Assembly (NCBI GenBank): GCA_033675545.1
Contig: JAWDGP010003399.1
Location: 1,553,501-1,617,500, forward strand
Direction: 5' to 3'
Length of the DNA stretch: 64,000 nucleotides
Source: Elysia crispata
Taxonomy: Eukaryota > Mollusca > Gastropoda > Plakobranchidae
Shown here: piece after piece, positions 60,124-64,000 of the stretch
How positions within the stretch are numbered: the stretch's first letter is position 1
Layout: each line of letters opens with the position of its first letter
Notes under the pieces: generated by a model
Told to the model about the DNA's origin: nothing
Seen by the model: only the letters and a program-made list of their open reading frames with translations
The model's database searches: none
Translations under genes and position numbers: made by a program

Positions 60124-60353
60124 AAAAATAATGTTTTGACTCGTTTGTCTTGTTTTATCTCATGTGTATACATTTATACTGTCATGCAGATGTCAAAAGT
60201 GGTCAAATGCAAAATTTTTGTTCATAGCATTTTAAAATGTTATCAGTTTTGTTGATTTCCTTATGGATCAGTTAGATTTGCTACTTACTTTTAATAATTT
60301 ACCTCAATGCTGTAAAACTTTTACTCTAATGTCCAAACCGCTATAATATTTGA

Positions 60354-60359
60354 AATAAA
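60354..60359 (+). terminator. Candidate poly(A) signal of VWA3B (proximal)
   Basis: AATAAA about 230 bases past the stop codon. More hexamers follow, notably at 60,863. Confidence 0.5.
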
Positions 60360-60862
60360 AAAAAATCCATAAAATCTACTTTTCTGTAATTTTGTATAAT
60401 ATTTATGTTCGTGAGACAAGCATTGTATTTGCACTTATTAATCACAAACATATGCTGGATGATTTTACAAATTATTTATCTATCATGTTACATTTTGAAA
60501 GAATTGTAGACATTAATTTAATGATTATGATGTTTTCATAACTATAGCTGGTGCCCCTTTATACCTCTCCACAATAATGAAACTGCTTCGGATCATTATA
60601 GATTAAGATTTTTAAGTCAAAAAAATAAAAAAACGATGTACAAGAAAATAATTTTTTACTTGATTCTGTGATATTACCTTCTTTGCCTTTCATAGAATAA
60701 TTTTGTTGTAATGCCTTCTTTTATTTATATTTTAAAATCTATAAATGGTGATTTATTGGTACAATGTTTTACTGTATTATAACTTATTTATATTGGTATT
60801 AAGCAGTATTATTTAAGAAAACACTTTACCTCTTTTCTTTAGAATCCTTTCTTTTACCTCTA

Positions 60863-60868
60863 AATAAA
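60863..60868 (+). terminator. Candidate poly(A) signal of VWA3B (distal)
   Basis: A second AATAAA, about 740 bases past the stop codon. It could give a longer 3' UTR. Confidence 0.4.
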
Positions 60869-61999
60869 ATTTTTATTGATTTATGTGAGAGGGAAAAAAA
60901 AGTATGTTTAGTCTGCCTGACCTGCAGAAGGCAATTTCAGTAATAAAAACGTGTTTTTCAACTTGATATCAATACTTTGTAGTCCTCTCTTGTCTCTAAA
61001 ATTGTGTTGCTCTAATAGTTTATCTTCTACATAAACTACTAACAACTTTCTGTGTAGATTGATATTGCCTGGACATAACAAATAGGCAAATAAATAATTT
61101 ATGCTCGGGGAAAGTCAAACTATTGTGTTGTTATTTATTGTGTAAAAGAGTTTTTATTTGAACTTGATCAATTAAATGATCTACAAAGGAAACAGCAGAT
61201 TTTTATTAGTGGCCAATAAAGAAAAGCTATCAGCCCAGCATCCTAGCGTGTAGTTAATACTCTGTCTCTTAAACAGTAGCAATCAATGTCTGGTTCGTGT
61301 CCTCTTAGTTTATGGCTTAAAGCACCGTTAGTTGCAAATTCTAAGAATTGTAACCCTTAAGGCTGACCTTTCTTGTTGAAACATACAATTTTACTAATTT
61401 TAAGCTGATATTTTATTTTTCCCCGCACATGCAAAATTTAGCTTTCACGTCATTTTGCCTATGTTCAATTAGTATTTTTTTTATATTTTTGACAATTTAA
61501 TATTTATTATATTTGTGTTATGCAATATCTTTTTCACATCTTCTAAAACATTTGTAACTGTTTATATTAATCAAATATTATTTTAAGCAATAATTTTCTT
61601 ACTGCTAACAAATTTAAATTTAGCCCCAATAGTGATTTAGAGAAATTTGGCCACTTTTGACTCTGCTGTTTCCGTGAGCTGTTTTTGTGAATTTGTCTTT
61701 GTTCTGATTTTATGTGTGTATTATGATGCATAGTATCGTGGTTAGTAACCGATAAAATACAAGTATTGGTATTGAGAGGTAATGAGAGACCATTGAAACC
61801 AAATATGAGGAACTATAGGTGAAATCGAATTGGACATATATCGGAAACTGGTTGAGGTTTTTCCTTTGATTAGTATTGAAGAACGAAAGAACAGTCTGTC
61901 CCACAAAAACATGGATGTGGGGAAAAAATAGGCTCAAAATGACCGCGTTTGAAAGCACTTTTCAATTATGTGCCACTTATGTCTCGTCTATGTCTCCAT

Positions 62000-62005
<6 letters not shown>

Positions 62006-62050
<45 letters not shown>
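62006..62050. repeat. (TA)n microsatellite
   Basis: About 22 TA units downstream of VWA3B. Confidence 0.95.
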
Positions 62051-62053
<3 letters not shown>

Positions 62054-63650
62054 CAATATCTACCAGGCAAATCGGAACCATCGGCAAAAATATTAATTTT
62101 CTTCTAGAAAAAAATGTCTTCGCCTGTCAAATATATGTCTAACCATGACCAAAAAGATATTTTTCAAACAGTGAAATGTCGAACCCACGCGAAATTTGAA
62201 TGATAAAACCAGTCTTCTAAATGGAGAATCGGTGGGCCTAAGTGCTTTGAAAGTATTTTCCATTTTTTCTCTTATAAACAATATTTACATTTTAGTTCGT
62301 GGTCTAATAGTTGAAAGGACTAGGCCTGATCACCTCTGACTCGTCTCAGATGTTGTATCAAATACAGTAGTGAGATAAATTACTCGCAGCATATAACCCC
62401 CATCAGAGCAAAATTTTCATGTCGCTTCTCTTCTTGTTACACCATGAACCATCGTGCTGTTTAAAAATAAGAAAATGTTAATAAATGTTAATTGGTTAGA
62501 AAATGTCATTGAGCCTTGTTAAGGGGGCGTGATATCATGACGTTTCCTGCCTAACGGCTTTCAATCATAGATAAAGCTTTACGTTTGCAAAAAAAGTACT
62601 CTGCGGCACAGCCAAATGTATGTAAAGCAGGTGATATTTTTTAACCATATTAACTATTTAAATAGTTCCCACATCAAAGATCTATCAGTGAATAATAACG
62701 TCTTTGGTTATACTTCGAGAAAAAAAGGCGATACAACTTTTCATCGAATTGTGTGTCCATGTGTGGAATAGAAGAGAATGGGAAGATCGGTTATGTCAAG
62801 AAGAACAGTGCACTTATTATGACAAATGCCATTCAGATTCTGTTGAGAGACATTTTTTCAACACTCATTTTTTTATGACGATACAAAAAAAGATTGCTGG
62901 GAATATCAAAATAAATTACGTCAAAAATAAACCTTTTTCGGAAGTTTTTTTCCTTGGGTGGACTTCAAAAATTGCCCACGATCCGTTCTGTCCTTATCGA
63001 TATGAATTGCGTACACAATTGTCACAAAGGGATAGATAAAAGCAGAAAAAAGAATACATTAGAAAGGAATATTATTGGCTAGCATGTAAAAAAAAGAGTC
63101 TTATAAAGATATATGGCGCAAAAAAATGAAGTTGACAAGGATGTTTCGAGAATACGAAAACACTCAGTATTAAGATTGTGAGCTTAAAAAACTTAGAGCT
63201 TTACTAGTTTTATGATTAATTAATAAGCCTGATAGAAATTAAATGCATTTCTCATAAATCAAAGTTGAATAAACATATTTTTCCCTTCCCTTTTCCCAAG
63301 ATACACACAGTTCTTGTCTGTGTTAAAAATCACTGGCAGCTTTGTAGCCAAACAGAAAATGAAAAGAAATACAAGAATCAAAGATACTGAAACCTCGCTC
63401 AAACTTTGAGTTGTTTCTAGAATCTGAATTTGGTAGCTATCCGCAATACACATGTCGGACGAAACTTTCAAGCAATTTTAAGCACAGACTATACGCCTTG
63501 TGTGTATAAAGTAGTGCAAGGAAATGATATTTGATTTAAAAGAAGGACAATAGGTAGAGGCAGAGAAGAGAAGAGAGAAGGAAGAGGAGGAAAAGATGAG
63601 AAAGTTAGACTTTTTACTTATTTACACCAAGTTGCCCAGTGTATCTTTAC

Positions 63651-63686
63651 AAGAAGAAGAAGAAAAATCATAACAACAGCAACAGC

Positions 63687-63725
<39 letters not shown>

Positions 63726-63726
63726 A

Positions 63727-63800
<74 letters not shown>
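63651..63800. repeat. Compound (AAG)n(CAA)n(TAA)n microsatellite
   Basis: Short AAG, then about 50 bases of CAA, then about 75 bases of TAA. Confidence 0.95.
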
Positions 63801-63801
<1 letters not shown>

Positions 63802-64000
63802 GTTGTTATCTTTAGCGCCTTCGTTTTAAAAAGCTTAATGTGCTATACTATAAACCAAAATTCATAACTAATTATATTACCCCAATAAACCTAAGCATTA
63901 CATATCTAATTTTTTTACGAAATATAAAACTTAACATACATTAGATAAAAATATCTAGCAAATCAATAAGTTGTAATCTCAACTTAATAAAAAGCAAAAA

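Larger units (their letters stand above)
60869..64000. other. Region downstream of VWA3B
   Basis: Apart from the two microsatellites no gene is recognised. A 111-codon frame at 62,704-63,039 (plus) has no known domain and no splice context. Its codon make-up does not stand out. Confidence 0.5.

Noticed and set aside
62704-63039. 111-codon plus-strand frame downstream of VWA3B
   Set aside because: No domain, no splice context and no coding-like composition. Chance frames of this size occur.

Overview
The window looks like nuclear DNA from an invertebrate animal. It is AT-rich, split into many small exons with consensus GT-AG introns, and loaded with microsatellites, homopolymer C/G runs and several classes of transposon. 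The intron-rich genes, the mix of Helitron, LINE and Ty3 elements and the presence of a VWA3-type gene suggest a lophotrochozoan, quite possibly a gastropod mollusc. That placement is inference. I see no bacterial operons, CRISPR arrays, tRNA genes or rRNA genes.

Two host genes fill the window and point away from each other. On the minus strand (about 1.06-20.5 kb) lies a DHHC palmitoyltransferase of the ZDHHC2/15/20 group, which I could assemble exon by exon in consistent phase from start codon to stop (326 codons). It also carries a second, alternative version of exon 10. Choosing that exon changes the frame in which the last exon is read and gives a 362-residue form. On the plus strand (24.18 kb to about 60.9 kb) lies a von Willebrand A domain gene of the VWA3 family, best matching VWA3B. 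I could thread 23 exons in unbroken phase into 1,225 codons, including start, stop and 3' end signals. The 3.7 kb between the two start codons is the shared upstream region and contains a large triplet-repeat cluster.

The introns hold the accessory material. The ZDHHC gene has a decayed Helitron helicase fragment in intron 1 (opposite strand), and in intron 7 a roughly 198-bp tandem repeat and a SINE-like remnant. The VWA3 gene has a young Ty3/gypsy LTR element (32,669-37,074, opposite strand, near-identical LTRs, 4-bp target duplication) in intron 3, a decayed LINE in intron 8, two fold-back sequences in intron 10 (one a perfect 55-bp inverted repeat), and long (TC)n, (AG)n and (TTA/TCA)n tracts close to exon borders.

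I did not find a new multi-gene system. The most interesting items are the frame-switching alternative exon of the ZDHHC gene, the three-module layout of the VWA3 protein in which only the middle VWA domain keeps its metal site, the perfect intronic hairpin, and the complementary (TC)n/(AG)n tracts that flank a frame-neutral block of eight exons.
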